Shown here piece by piece: positions 52,495 through 61,484 of a DNA stretch of 64,000 nucleotides (position 1 is the stretch's first letter; each line of letters begins with the position of its first letter). This stretch comes from Candidatus Kuenenia stuttgartensis (GTDB lineage Bacteria; Planctomycetota; Planctomycetia; Gemmatales; Gemmataceae): the NCBI GenBank assembly GCA_945875585.1, contig CAMCLK010000004.1:58554-122553 (forward strand), in the 5' to 3' direction. The translations under genes and the position numbers were made by a program. A model generated the notes under the pieces. It was not told the origin of the DNA. It saw nothing but the letters and a program-made list of their open reading frames with translations, and did no database searches.

Positions 52495-55400
52495 ATGGCG
52501 AATGAATACAAGATTCTACGCAACAGCGAAGAATACGGTCCATACGACCGTGAAATGATCAAATCAATGGCCCAATCAGGGGCACTATTTCAAACAGATC
52601 TCCTCAGCAAAGATTCTGGTCCATGGGTTAAAGTCTCCACCCTCGGAAATCTGCTTGCTTCCGAAAGCTCATCCAGCTCATGGCCAGCGATCCAGAATCT
52701 TCCAGATGCCTCCACCAAATCAAATGTAGCGGAAGATTTTGCTCCCCCTCCCACCCGTCAAGAACCTCCAATTCCAAGCCAACGAATCGCTCAAACCCGA
52801 CGGCCACCTTCGCCCGAAAAAAAACCGCCTCCCATTCCAAATACCATTCAACAAAGTGAGTTCCCTGAACCTCCACCCATTAGTAAACAAAAATCAAACG
52901 GCTCCAGGCTGTTCATTTGGATGGCGATTACGCTGATCATTGGTGGCACAACAATCGCAGGATGGGTATTCTATACGGACATTCAGTCCCTCATAATAAA
53001 GTTCAAAACCACCGATTCGCTTGCGAATTCCGATGACCCTATCGCAAAAGCATGGCAATTATCAGTCATGGAAAAAGAAACAGCCAAAGAATCGGCTCCG
53101 AAAATGGAACTCGAAAAAAGCATCGATATCAACACAGAAGCGCTTCCAGCGTTCACCGAAAAAATGAACACATATTTCGCCAAAACGAAAAAAATAGGAC
53201 TATCTGAAGACGGCTCCACAACTAAAGACTTCAAAGCTGAAAAAACAAAATTTATAACAATTCACACCGGCCCCATCACGGCGTCAACGATCTCGACGGA
53301 ACGCGGTTTTTTGATTTCAATGCTAAAAAGGAATTCTCGCCAGAAATCAACCCAGTCCTCACCAATGCGAGCAAAAAAGGAAGTTGCTTATGAGGAATCC
53401 TCAGAAACGCTGCAAAAAAGCGAAGATCCGCCACTTTTCAGCATGGAATTCGAAATAAACATCAAGACAAAAATATCAATCAGCAACATAGCGGTGGCTT
53501 ACCGTTTGGAAGGAATCGATTCGGCCGGATCAGTGATCGCGAACGGAAACGTCGACTGCTCGAAAGTGATACCAAGCAATACGGAAGTCGTTGTGACTGG
53601 ATTACTGATGTTCGATTCACGCGAAGAAATCCCAAAAGTCGCGAACATCCGATTGGCAAAAAATATCGATCCGGACACAGCAAATTTTGAAACAAATCTT
53701 GTGAATGCGTTATCCAATGGTGACATCCGGACTTCACGGGAACTCGGGCTCTACAAAAAGCCGGAGTGGGATCAAATATTCATGACCCACTGCACAGATT
53801 CCCTAGAAAAGCCAAAATCAATCACAAGAATTGCCGCGGCTACCGCATACGCGGCGCATCGAACAAAGAATCAGAACGAATCTTCACTTGTCACCAAGAT
53901 CGCGAATGACAAGGACCCAGAAGTCGCATTTGTTATATTATCAACTCTGGCTGATATGGAATCGCCATCTGTCAATCTTGTTGAGAAGCTGATTTCAGCA
54001 GCTTCATCCACAACTACTGAAAACCGTGGTAAATATCTGGAAGTATTGCGCAAGCTCAAGCCCAACACCGCAGGAATGTTGGATTTGCTTATCCGTGAAA
54101 CAAAAAACCGGGAACCTTCGATCAAAGCTACTGCTGCCGACTTGGTGGCAATGGCCACTATTCCAGCCGACAAAGCTATTCCGATAGCCATATCTCTTAT
54201 GGGAGAAAAAGATCCTGCTGTGCAAATTTCTGGAATGCGTATTTTAGGTTCGCACACAAGCCTCAACCGAACCGAGTGCATCTCGAAACTATTATTGCTG
54301 ACTGGTTCAAGCGAATTAAAAGTTAAAAGTATGGCTGGAACAACCTTGGATCAGTACAAGCCATTGAAAACCACCGACATACCTGTGATCCGTGATAATC
54401 TTAGCAACCAAAATCCTGAAATAAGGCTAAAATCGTGCGTTTTGGCATCAAATTTTGGTGAAGATGGCATTCCCCTTCTACCAGCATTGCTAACCCTAAC
54501 AGAAGATCCAACAAAGGAATTACAGTTGGCTTCCATCACCGCCATAGGCAAAATGGGACGAGTCGCATCAAGCGCCGCACCAAAACTCATAACCTTCACA
54601 AAGTCATCCACACCAGCCATCAAAATCGAATCAATGCGAACCCTAGCATCAATAAGCAGAGAACAGGCCGTGGTTGAAATCCTCTTCGATGGATTATCAG
54701 ACAACAATCCAGAAATCTCAGAAGCAGCCGAAGCAGGAATCAAATCATTGCGGCCACCCTTAGGCAGCGTAGATCTTATGCAGATTGGAAAACGAACAAA
54801 CGATCCGTCTGCGAAGGTACGAAAAGTCGTATTCACCGCACTGGAACGAATGAAAGGAGAAGGAAAGCCCATCGCGGAAAATGTTGAAAAGGGCTTGAAT
54901 GACCCTGATCCGGAAATCATATTGTTGGCAATAAAATCCCTAACATCGTACCCCATGGAACGGCCTGGGACCATCCAAAAAATCGGCTCAATATTATCCG
55001 ATAACTGCAGCAACGCGAGCAAATCTGAAACAACAATTGCCTGCCTAAACTTCCTTTCCTCTGTAAAAGGCAAAAAGTCAGCATCAGAAATCCCAGCTAT
55101 TCGAAAAACAATTGCATCTAATTCATCAAAGGCAATTATTTCAGCCGCCTTGGAAGCTATCAAAGCAACAGGAGAAGAAGGTCAACAACTAGCACCCGAC
55201 CTTTTAAAATTCATCACCAGACCTGATGAATCTCAAAATCCGGACAACATCAGAGCCTATGTTAATTCGTTTATGATGGCTGGGCTAAACGCCCAATTGC
55301 GAGAGACTCTTGTCGCAATGGGCTCACCGGGTGCCATTGAGCTTGGCAAAGGTCTTTTCAATCCCGACGCAGCCGTCAGACTTTTTTGCCTCGCCTGTCT

Positions 55401-55542
55401 TGAACAGATGGGGGTCAACGCAAAACCAGCCATGTCTTCCATTTACAGGATTACTGTTCAACAGAATGAGAAATACATTATTGTTTTACAATATGCGCGA
55501 TACACTTATGGTGTTCTCGAAAAAATAAACAAAGCAAAATAG
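52495..55542 (+). CDS. GYF_2-domain, single-pass membrane protein with HEAT repeats
   Basis: Protein of 1015 residues. The N-terminal GYF_2 domain (about 3-55; YKILRNSEEYGPYDREMIKSMAQSG...SGPWVKVSTLGNLL) is followed by a Pro-rich stretch (84-130), a transmembrane helix (about 138-160) and an extracytoplasmic or cytoplasmic half. From about 430 to the end, HEAT-like helical repeats occur (e.g. VRKVVFTALERMKGEGKPIAENVEKGL, IRLKSCVLASNFGEDGIPLLPALLTL). GYF_2 and HEAT modules mediate protein contacts; no catalytic domain is seen. The gene is AT-rich relative to the core genome. It heads four same-strand genes and probably scaffolds or senses in that locus. Confidence 0.8.
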   Translation: MANEYKILRNSEEYGPYDREMIKSMAQSGALFQTDLLSKDSGPWVKVSTLGNLLASESSSSSWPAIQNLPDASTKSNVAEDFAPPPTRQEPPIPSQRIAQTRRPPSPEKKPPPIPNTIQQSEFPEPPPISKQKSNGSRLFIWMAITLIIGGTTIAGWVFYTDIQSLIIKFKTTDSLANSDDPIAKAWQLSVMEKETAKESAPKMELEKSIDINTEALPAFTEKMNTYFAKTKKIGLSEDGSTTKDFKAEKTKFITIHTGPITASTISTERGFLISMLKRNSRQKSTQSSPMRAKKEVAYEESSETLQKSEDPPLFSMEFEINIKTKISISNIAVAYRLEGIDSAGSVIANGNVDCSKVIPSNTEVVVTGLLMFDSREEIPKVANIRLAKNIDPDTANFETNLVNALSNGDIRTSRELGLYKKPEWDQIFMTHCTDSLEKPKSITRIAAATAYAAHRTKNQNESSLVTKIANDKDPEVAFVILSTLADMESPSVNLVEKLISAASSTTTENRGKYLEVLRKLKPNTAGMLDLLIRETKNREPSIKATAADLVAMATIPADKAIPIAISLMGEKDPAVQISGMRILGSHTSLNRTECISKLLLLTGSSELKVKSMAGTTLDQYKPLKTTDIPVIRDNLSNQNPEIRLKSCVLASNFGEDGIPLLPALLTLTEDPTKELQLASITAIGKMGRVASSAAPKLITFTKSSTPAIKIESMRTLASISREQAVVEILFDGLSDNNPEISEAAEAGIKSLRPPLGSVDLMQIGKRTNDPSAKVRKVVFTALERMKGEGKPIAENVEKGLNDPDPEIILLAIKSLTSYPMERPGTIQKIGSILSDNCSNASKSETTIACLNFLSSVKGKKSASEIPAIRKTIASNSSKAIISAALEAIKATGEEGQQLAPDLLKFITRPDESQNPDNIRAYVNSFMMAGLNAQLRETLVAMGSPGAIELGKGLFNPDAAVRLFCLACLEQMGVNAKPAMSSIYRITVQQNEKYIIVLQYARYTYGVLEKINKAK

Positions 55543-55830
55543 TGTTTTGTATGCCCACTTGCCAACTTGTTAAAAACATATGCACCAAAACCATTAACAT
55601 GCGCGGTTTTAATGGAAGTAACCAATGCCATTGGGTTAAAAGTAGAATTTGATGTATCTTCTGACTGGTTGTAAGCTTATGGAACCACTGAAAATGAAAC
55701 AGCATTCCCTTTACCACGACTTTCAATTAACCCCAATCGTGATATAAAGGTATTTGAAGCCATCTGTATCCAAACAGGGTTGGCAAAACTGTTGCTCGAT
55801 CCTGATTTTTTACTGGTACTCTCCAAATGA
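55543..55830 (+). pseudogene. Possible decayed gene between the GYF/HEAT and TIR genes
   Basis: In the frame of the preceding gene, sequence after its stop stays readable for 96 codons with a single internal stop (TAA at about 55672-55674): segments ANLLKTYAPKPLTCAVLMEV, NAIGLKVEFDVSSDWL, then NETAFPLPRLSINPNRDIKVF and AICIQTGLAKLLLDPDFLLVL end in a TGA that overlaps the next gene's ATG by ATGA. The amino acids look protein-like but I recognise no family. In AT-rich DNA so few stops could be chance, so this is tentative. Confidence 0.35.
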
Positions 55831-58820
55831 ATAACCAGAACAGCAATACACAGAATACGGGAGACAAGCAGAAAGGCGTTTCTTTTTATCAGGTTTTTGT
55901 CCAACCTCTAATTAACTATGTCAACTCGGCTCAAACCAAAAGCGTTCCGCTCAATGACAAACTCATGGATTACTTTCTAGACAAAGCTTGCTCAACATAC
56001 ATCTCAGCAAACAATCCTGAAAGTATTGCCTCAGAGCTTGATCAGATCGCAAGAAATGGTAATGCTTTTTCATCAAAACTATTAGCAGAAATCCGATCAT
56101 CTCGCTATCCGGCCGATAGCCGAATTAGCATTAAGGTATCGCAATATTTCAATGTGTTCGCCAGGGACTTCCGAAACTGGCTACGGCGGCCTGCAGATCC
56201 CAAAGGCGAATCCGTTCCGCGTTGGATAGGGTTTATCGGCCCAACCGACCTGCGATCACTATTCCCCAGAATACTTCCCGCATTCATTCCGGGCGACAAG
56301 CCTATACTTGGCACGCCTTTGGAGCTTCTTTCGATAGTAAAAATAACCGCGTATGGCGAAATCTGGAAAGCTGGATACACCGATCGGCCTAACCAACCGC
56401 CTGTCGCCATCGAATTTTACACATCTCCTGAAGCGCGATCCGCTTTCAAAAAATCCATCAATCAGCTTAACCAAACAGCCGAAGCGCTTTCGAGCAACAG
56501 CACGATTGTTCAAGTACGTCAGGTATTTCCAAACAATGAACCCCCCGCCAGAGAACGGGAATTACCAGGAGGCGACGATCTTGTAAGTTTCTTCTGGAAA
56601 CTGATCGCCAGCAATAAGTGGAGCCCCAAAAATTGCAACAATATTTTTGCAACCATTGCCAAAATGCTGGCAAAAACTCACGCGGCGAATTGCATTCATG
56701 GCAACCTCCGACCAGATAGTATCTTAATCAATGAATTATTTAAAACACGGCTGGATGGTTTTGGTTTCTATAACACCATGACACAGGCTGGTTTTCAGTT
56801 CCCGCAAACAACCCCGATTATCGCGAACGATTCTGTTATTCAAGCGCAATCTCCATACAGATCGCCGCAAATTTTGGCAGGCCAGCCCCCTACCATTCAG
56901 GATGATATTTACGCCCTGGGTGTTATTTTTTACCAACTGTGCGCCGCAGATCTTGCTTCGAATCCGGTTGATATTCCAGGCTGGCAAAACCTGTTGGCAT
57001 CAAGGGGTATCGACCAAACCGCGATCAAAACCATTCGCGCATGTATAAGCAAAGACTCAGCGGAACGACCAGCAGACCTTTTGGTTGAAGCAGCAAAATT
57101 CACCGCAATACCCGGACAATCTGCAACCAACAAAAAACAAGCGCCTGCCAGCAACAGCACCATTGCAGCGGAACCAGAAAAAATAGAAGACAATGTGTTT
57201 ATCAGCTACAGGCAAGTTTATTCCAAAGAATTCGCTTTAGGACTACAGTTGCGTCTTCGTCGCTCTGGTTACAGTGTGTTTCTTGATAAAGACGGCCTAA
57301 AATCAGGGGATTGGAGCAAAACCTTGATGGAAAAAGTCGATGCGTGCACGGACTTTATTCTATTACTGCACCCGGAAACATTCCGCAATTCCCCATCAGA
57401 ACAAGAAGATTGGGTCGTTCAAGAAATATTGCGTGCTCAAAATGCCGACAAGAACATCATTCCTGTCTGCGAATTCAAGGGCATTAACGATATTTTTCTA
57501 CCGCCCAGCCTTGAATTCCTAAGGAAAATGCAGTCTGTCAAATTCGAGTCAGACAACGACGAAATCACCAAAGCGATATTTCGAACCAAACTCGTTCCCG
57601 CGCTCAAATCAAAAAACACAACCATCGGTTCCAGAATAATTGATGGGCTCGGTAAACTTGCCGCCTTTGCCCACAGAAAGTTGTTTGCCAAAACATCTCC
57701 AGATGGCGCCATGACTGGCAAAATCAATCTGTCGTCCACCCCTCCACCGGTAAAAAAATCCCAGTTGCTATCAAGATTCGTCCTGGGAACCGTTCTCCTT
57801 ACCGGAACAGGTGCGAGCTACTATTATTCCAGCCAATGGATCTCATTTGTCTACTCCACGATTTCATTTATTCCCAATTTGTTCCTTGCGCGTTCAACAA
57901 ACCTCGCGGATATTCAGGGATTTGCCATCACTCCGCTTCGCAATTATTCTTCTGGATGGACAAGCGCTTTCAAAAACTCATCCAGCAATAGGTATGGGAC
58001 CTTTAATAAAATCAGTGGCACCAGTGACTCCAATATTTACATTACCACTAGGGACTATGAAATACTGAAAGTGACCGGGGCTTATTCAAGCAAGTCACTC
58101 CAATTAATTCACAAGGAAAGTTCATCGTATGGTTTTAGCGGGCCCCTTTTCAATTCATCTGAGGAACCGATTATTTTTAGCCGTGGCTCTCAGGAATCGA
58201 ATTTTCTTAAAGTGACTGGGAATGGCATCCAAAGAATTCCCGTTCCCGATGATATCAATCATGACATGATCTTTGCGAAATATGATGCGGACACGTTGGG
58301 CATTTTTGATGCTGATGTTTCATACAAATTGAATGGCATGCAGGTTTCCAAGCAATCGTCCACACCCATTAAAAAATCTGAAGCTCCATCTTATAATGAA
58401 AATCCTGTTCATTCTCTAATGCCAAATTATATTTCTGATTTGGGAAAATCTCTTAATAAACTGAAACCAGGTGATTTGCAAGGGTTCACGCAGATATGGG
58501 CATACTACCCGGGCATGTACGCTGGATCCGTCGCTATTGGAGGCGAGTCTGAAATTCGAATCTTCGACGCGCAAAACAGAGTTCAATCCATTCGAATCGA
58601 TACGGGAGGGAGGTATGATACCGTCCAATTCGCGTTTGGTAGCGATCTCGATCATTTCTGCGTGGTGACTTCATCCGGCGCTGTTTTCAAACGCAACAAA
58701 AAAGATATGGAGCCGATCGTTCGCTCGCGTACTGGACAATCATCGATCAATCACCTTTGGGTTTCAAACTCGGGAAAAGTGTATGCGATCACTCCGAGCG
58801 AACTTCTTATTTTAGAATAA
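55827..58820 (+). CDS. Pseudokinase-TIR-transmembrane-propeller protein
   Basis: Protein of 997 residues. Residues 1-157 form a helical module with PxxFIPGDKP at its end, homologous to the kinase-FGE protein at 27892. The kinase-like domain (about 160-430) lacks the ATP Lys (VAIEF, Glu196), has HGN 291-293 for HRD and GFG for DFG, so it should be inactive. A TIR domain follows (about 453-590; DNVFISYRQVYS, GYSVFLDKDGLKSGDW, ILLLHPETF); Glu533 in WVVQE sits at the usual NADase position. After a transmembrane helix (about 648-668) a beta-propeller-like C-terminus ends in ITPSELLILE. It probably senses through the outer domain and signals through TIR. ATG 55827 overlaps the remnant's TGA. Confidence 0.85.
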   Translation: MNNQNSNTQNTGDKQKGVSFYQVFVQPLINYVNSAQTKSVPLNDKLMDYFLDKACSTYISANNPESIASELDQIARNGNAFSSKLLAEIRSSRYPADSRISIKVSQYFNVFARDFRNWLRRPADPKGESVPRWIGFIGPTDLRSLFPRILPAFIPGDKPILGTPLELLSIVKITAYGEIWKAGYTDRPNQPPVAIEFYTSPEARSAFKKSINQLNQTAEALSSNSTIVQVRQVFPNNEPPARERELPGGDDLVSFFWKLIASNKWSPKNCNNIFATIAKMLAKTHAANCIHGNLRPDSILINELFKTRLDGFGFYNTMTQAGFQFPQTTPIIANDSVIQAQSPYRSPQILAGQPPTIQDDIYALGVIFYQLCAADLASNPVDIPGWQNLLASRGIDQTAIKTIRACISKDSAERPADLLVEAAKFTAIPGQSATNKKQAPASNSTIAAEPEKIEDNVFISYRQVYSKEFALGLQLRLRRSGYSVFLDKDGLKSGDWSKTLMEKVDACTDFILLLHPETFRNSPSEQEDWVVQEILRAQNADKNIIPVCEFKGINDIFLPPSLEFLRKMQSVKFESDNDEITKAIFRTKLVPALKSKNTTIGSRIIDGLGKLAAFAHRKLFAKTSPDGAMTGKINLSSTPPPVKKSQLLSRFVLGTVLLTGTGASYYYSSQWISFVYSTISFIPNLFLARSTNLADIQGFAITPLRNYSSGWTSAFKNSSSNRYGTFNKISGTSDSNIYITTRDYEILKVTGAYSSKSLQLIHKESSSYGFSGPLFNSSEEPIIFSRGSQESNFLKVTGNGIQRIPVPDDINHDMIFAKYDADTLGIFDADVSYKLNGMQVSKQSSTPIKKSEAPSYNENPVHSLMPNYISDLGKSLNKLKPGDLQGFTQIWAYYPGMYAGSVAIGGESEIRIFDAQNRVQSIRIDTGGRYDTVQFAFGSDLDHFCVVTSSGAVFKRNKKDMEPIVRSRTGQSSINHLWVSNSGKVYAITPSELLILE

Positions 58821-59051
58821 CGCGCTCATTGAAACAGGAAGGGGTTCATGATGAGCACAGCGACACACGAACGGACACCAATACCAACCTGTTTGAATGC
58901 ATCAATGTCTTCTACAACATTTATATGCTTCGTTTTTCATAAGAATACATGACGCTTGTTGCTTATGATCAGGCCGTGTATTCCTTAAACCGTTGTCCTG
59001 ATTTTCTTGGGGATGTCTCAAGGCCTTTCACCGCGCACTCCGGAGTTTTCC

Positions 59052-61484
59052 ATGGCCGCATCACCCAGAAGGCAGCGAGTCGTCCGCGTCTTCCTCAGCT
59101 CCACATTTCGCGATTTCATCGAGGAACGCGATGTTCTCGTTAAACGTGTCTTTCCAGAACTCAGGCGCTTCTGCCGCGAACGATTCGTTGAACTCATCGA
59201 GGTCGACCTCCGCTGGGGAATCACCGCTCAACAGGCCGAACGCGGCGAGGTCCTCCCCATCTGCCTGAAGGAAATCTCACGCTGCAAGCCCTCCGGCGAG
59301 CATGAGGCCGACCTCCCCTATTTCGTCGGCATGCTCGGCGAACGCTACGGCTGGGTCCCGCCGTCCGATGGCAAAGCCTTCGCCCCAGAACTCCTCGAAG
59401 AACAACCCTGGCTGCGCGAGCACATGGGCGGTGCCAGCGTTACCGAACTTGAAATCTTGCACGGAGTGCTGCGCAACGACGCCATGATCGGCCGCGCTTA
59501 CTTTTACTTCCGCGATCAAGCTTATTCTCAAGCTGTTCAGCCATCCGCACACGCTGACTTTCTGTCCGCAGATCCCGCCGAACGCGCCAAATTAGCGCGC
59601 CTGAAAGACGACATACGCGCCCGCTCCGGTGACTTCATTGTCCATGAAAACTATCCCAACCCCGAAACACTCGGCCGCCTGCTGCTCGACGATCTCCGCG
59701 CCGCTGTCGCCAAGGCATTTCCGCTCGACGATGTCCCCGACGCTCACACCCGCGAATCGCTCGACCATCAGGTGTTCCTCGAAAGCCGCACCCGGGCCTA
59801 TGTGGCCATCGAAGGCCTTTTCGATCACCTCGATCTATTTTTACACCCGCCACCCGAAACCCCTTCGGAAACCGACGCGGAACAACCCCCCGCGGCAGAC
59901 CAAGTCAAGCCATCGCGCCCCTTGATTGTGCGCGGAGCATCAGGTGGCGGGAAAAGCGCCCTCCTAGCCGCTTGGTTCTCGCGCCTCGATCCCGAAATGA
60001 CGCCTTTATTCCGCTTCATTCACTTCATTGGTGGAACCCCCTCCAGCGCGCGCGTCGAAGCCATCCTCCGCCGACTCCTCGAGGACATCCGCCGCTTCGG
60101 GGCAGCACCCTCTGGGGCCAGGCTCGCCCCAGACCTCGCCGGCATGCGCGAGCAACTACCCGTTTGGCTGAAGCTGCTCTCCGATCGTGGCGGCGGCCTT
60201 ATTGTCCTCGATGCTCTCAATCAACTTGCAGATCCACTCGAGCGCGAACTCGGCTGGTGGCCCCTCGAATGGCCTGAAAACATCCGCCTCGTCGTTAGCT
60301 CCCTGCCGGGCGACACCATGCGCGCCATGGAACGCCGCGGTTGGGTTAACGCCGCCACCACACTTGTTGTCCAGCCCCTCGGCCCCGACGAACGCCGCCG
60401 TGTGGCTCTCGAATATCTGGAGATATTTAAAAAATCACTCGAGCCTATCTTGCTCGATCGGCTTCTGGCTGCGGGCCAGACCAGCAATCCGCTATTTCTG
60501 CGAACCGTATTGGAAGAACTGCGTGTGCGCTCCAGCCACGAAAACCTCGAGGCCCGCCTCAGCGATCTCCTTTTAGCGCCGGGGCCCGCCGAACTATTCA
60601 TCCGTGTCCTCACAAACCTCGAACGCGACTTCGAAACCGCCGGCGAATCGCTCGTGCACCGGCTGTTCGAGGTCATGGGGCGCGCGCGGCGCGGCCTGTC
60701 GGAAAGCGAGCTTCTCGAGCTGCTTTCCACCGCGCCTCGCCCGGCGGAAAGCCCGGTCGCCCGCAGCAGGCTCGCCCCTGTTTTCCTCGCTCTGGAAGAC
60801 TCACTGGTCAGCCGCGACGGCCAGTTAAGCTTCTTTCACGACTATCTCCGCCAAGCTGTGGAGCGTGAATACCTCGACGAGGAACGCGAACGGATCGAGG
60901 CCGACGCCATGCTCGCCGCGCCGCTGGTTCGTTGGCAAGACAAGGCCCACGGCTCTTCCTTGGCGCAATACGGGCACGAGCATGGCATCCATCATCTGCT
61001 ATCGCGCGACGATAAACCGGGCGCCCCGCTCGCATGCCCGCAAAACCTCGATATCGCCCTCGAATTACTCCTCGACCCGCCCTGCCGCGAGGCAGGGGTC
61101 GAGGCCTTGGCCACATCGGTTCCCCTGGAATCCGCCTTGGTGCTGGCGCGCGAAACCTTGGCGCGTGAAAGGCCCTCCGATTGGGAAAGGGGAATCAACC
61201 TAGCGAGGCTTTCCTTGGCGGAACCGCCCCGGCTGCGCACCCATTTGCTGAACACGCTCGATACGGCATCCAGCCAAGGCGACTGGCCTTTGGTGGCGCG
61301 CCTCGCCGATGCCGAACCTGACACCGACAGCCGTCTACTGGTGGCGCTGCGGGCACTGAGGGCCAAGGGATCGATGGCTCCAGACCCTCAATGGCTCGAA
61401 AAAATAGGCCGACAGGCCAGCGAAACGAACAGCACCGATGAATGGAAAATCCTACTAGGAATTAAAGACGGGAATGCGACATGA
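59052..61484 (+). CDS. DUF4062-STAND NTPase (NPHP3/TEP1-like)
   Basis: Protein of 810 residues. The N-terminal DUF4062 domain (about 10-105) shows RVFLSSTFRDFIEERDVL, ELRRFCRERFVELIEVDLRWGIT and YFVGMLGERYGW, the TIR/flavodoxin-like fold found before NTPases in NPHP3 and TEP1. The STAND ATPase has Walker A GASGGGKS (295-302) and Walker B LIVLDALNQL (383-392), and winged-helix-like and helical parts follow. ATG 59052 has GGAG six bases upstream; a 15-codon extension upstream lacks one. The stop overlaps the LRR gene start by ATGA. The gene is GC-rich, unlike its neighbours. Likely a signal-transducing NTPase whose effector domain is DUF4062. Confidence 0.87.
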   Translation: MAASPRRQRVVRVFLSSTFRDFIEERDVLVKRVFPELRRFCRERFVELIEVDLRWGITAQQAERGEVLPICLKEISRCKPSGEHEADLPYFVGMLGERYGWVPPSDGKAFAPELLEEQPWLREHMGGASVTELEILHGVLRNDAMIGRAYFYFRDQAYSQAVQPSAHADFLSADPAERAKLARLKDDIRARSGDFIVHENYPNPETLGRLLLDDLRAAVAKAFPLDDVPDAHTRESLDHQVFLESRTRAYVAIEGLFDHLDLFLHPPPETPSETDAEQPPAADQVKPSRPLIVRGASGGGKSALLAAWFSRLDPEMTPLFRFIHFIGGTPSSARVEAILRRLLEDIRRFGAAPSGARLAPDLAGMREQLPVWLKLLSDRGGGLIVLDALNQLADPLERELGWWPLEWPENIRLVVSSLPGDTMRAMERRGWVNAATTLVVQPLGPDERRRVALEYLEIFKKSLEPILLDRLLAAGQTSNPLFLRTVLEELRVRSSHENLEARLSDLLLAPGPAELFIRVLTNLERDFETAGESLVHRLFEVMGRARRGLSESELLELLSTAPRPAESPVARSRLAPVFLALEDSLVSRDGQLSFFHDYLRQAVEREYLDEERERIEADAMLAAPLVRWQDKAHGSSLAQYGHEHGIHHLLSRDDKPGAPLACPQNLDIALELLLDPPCREAGVEALATSVPLESALVLARETLARERPSDWERGINLARLSLAEPPRLRTHLLNTLDTASSQGDWPLVARLADAEPDTDSRLLVALRALRAKGSMAPDPQWLEKIGRQASETNSTDEWKILLGIKDGNAT

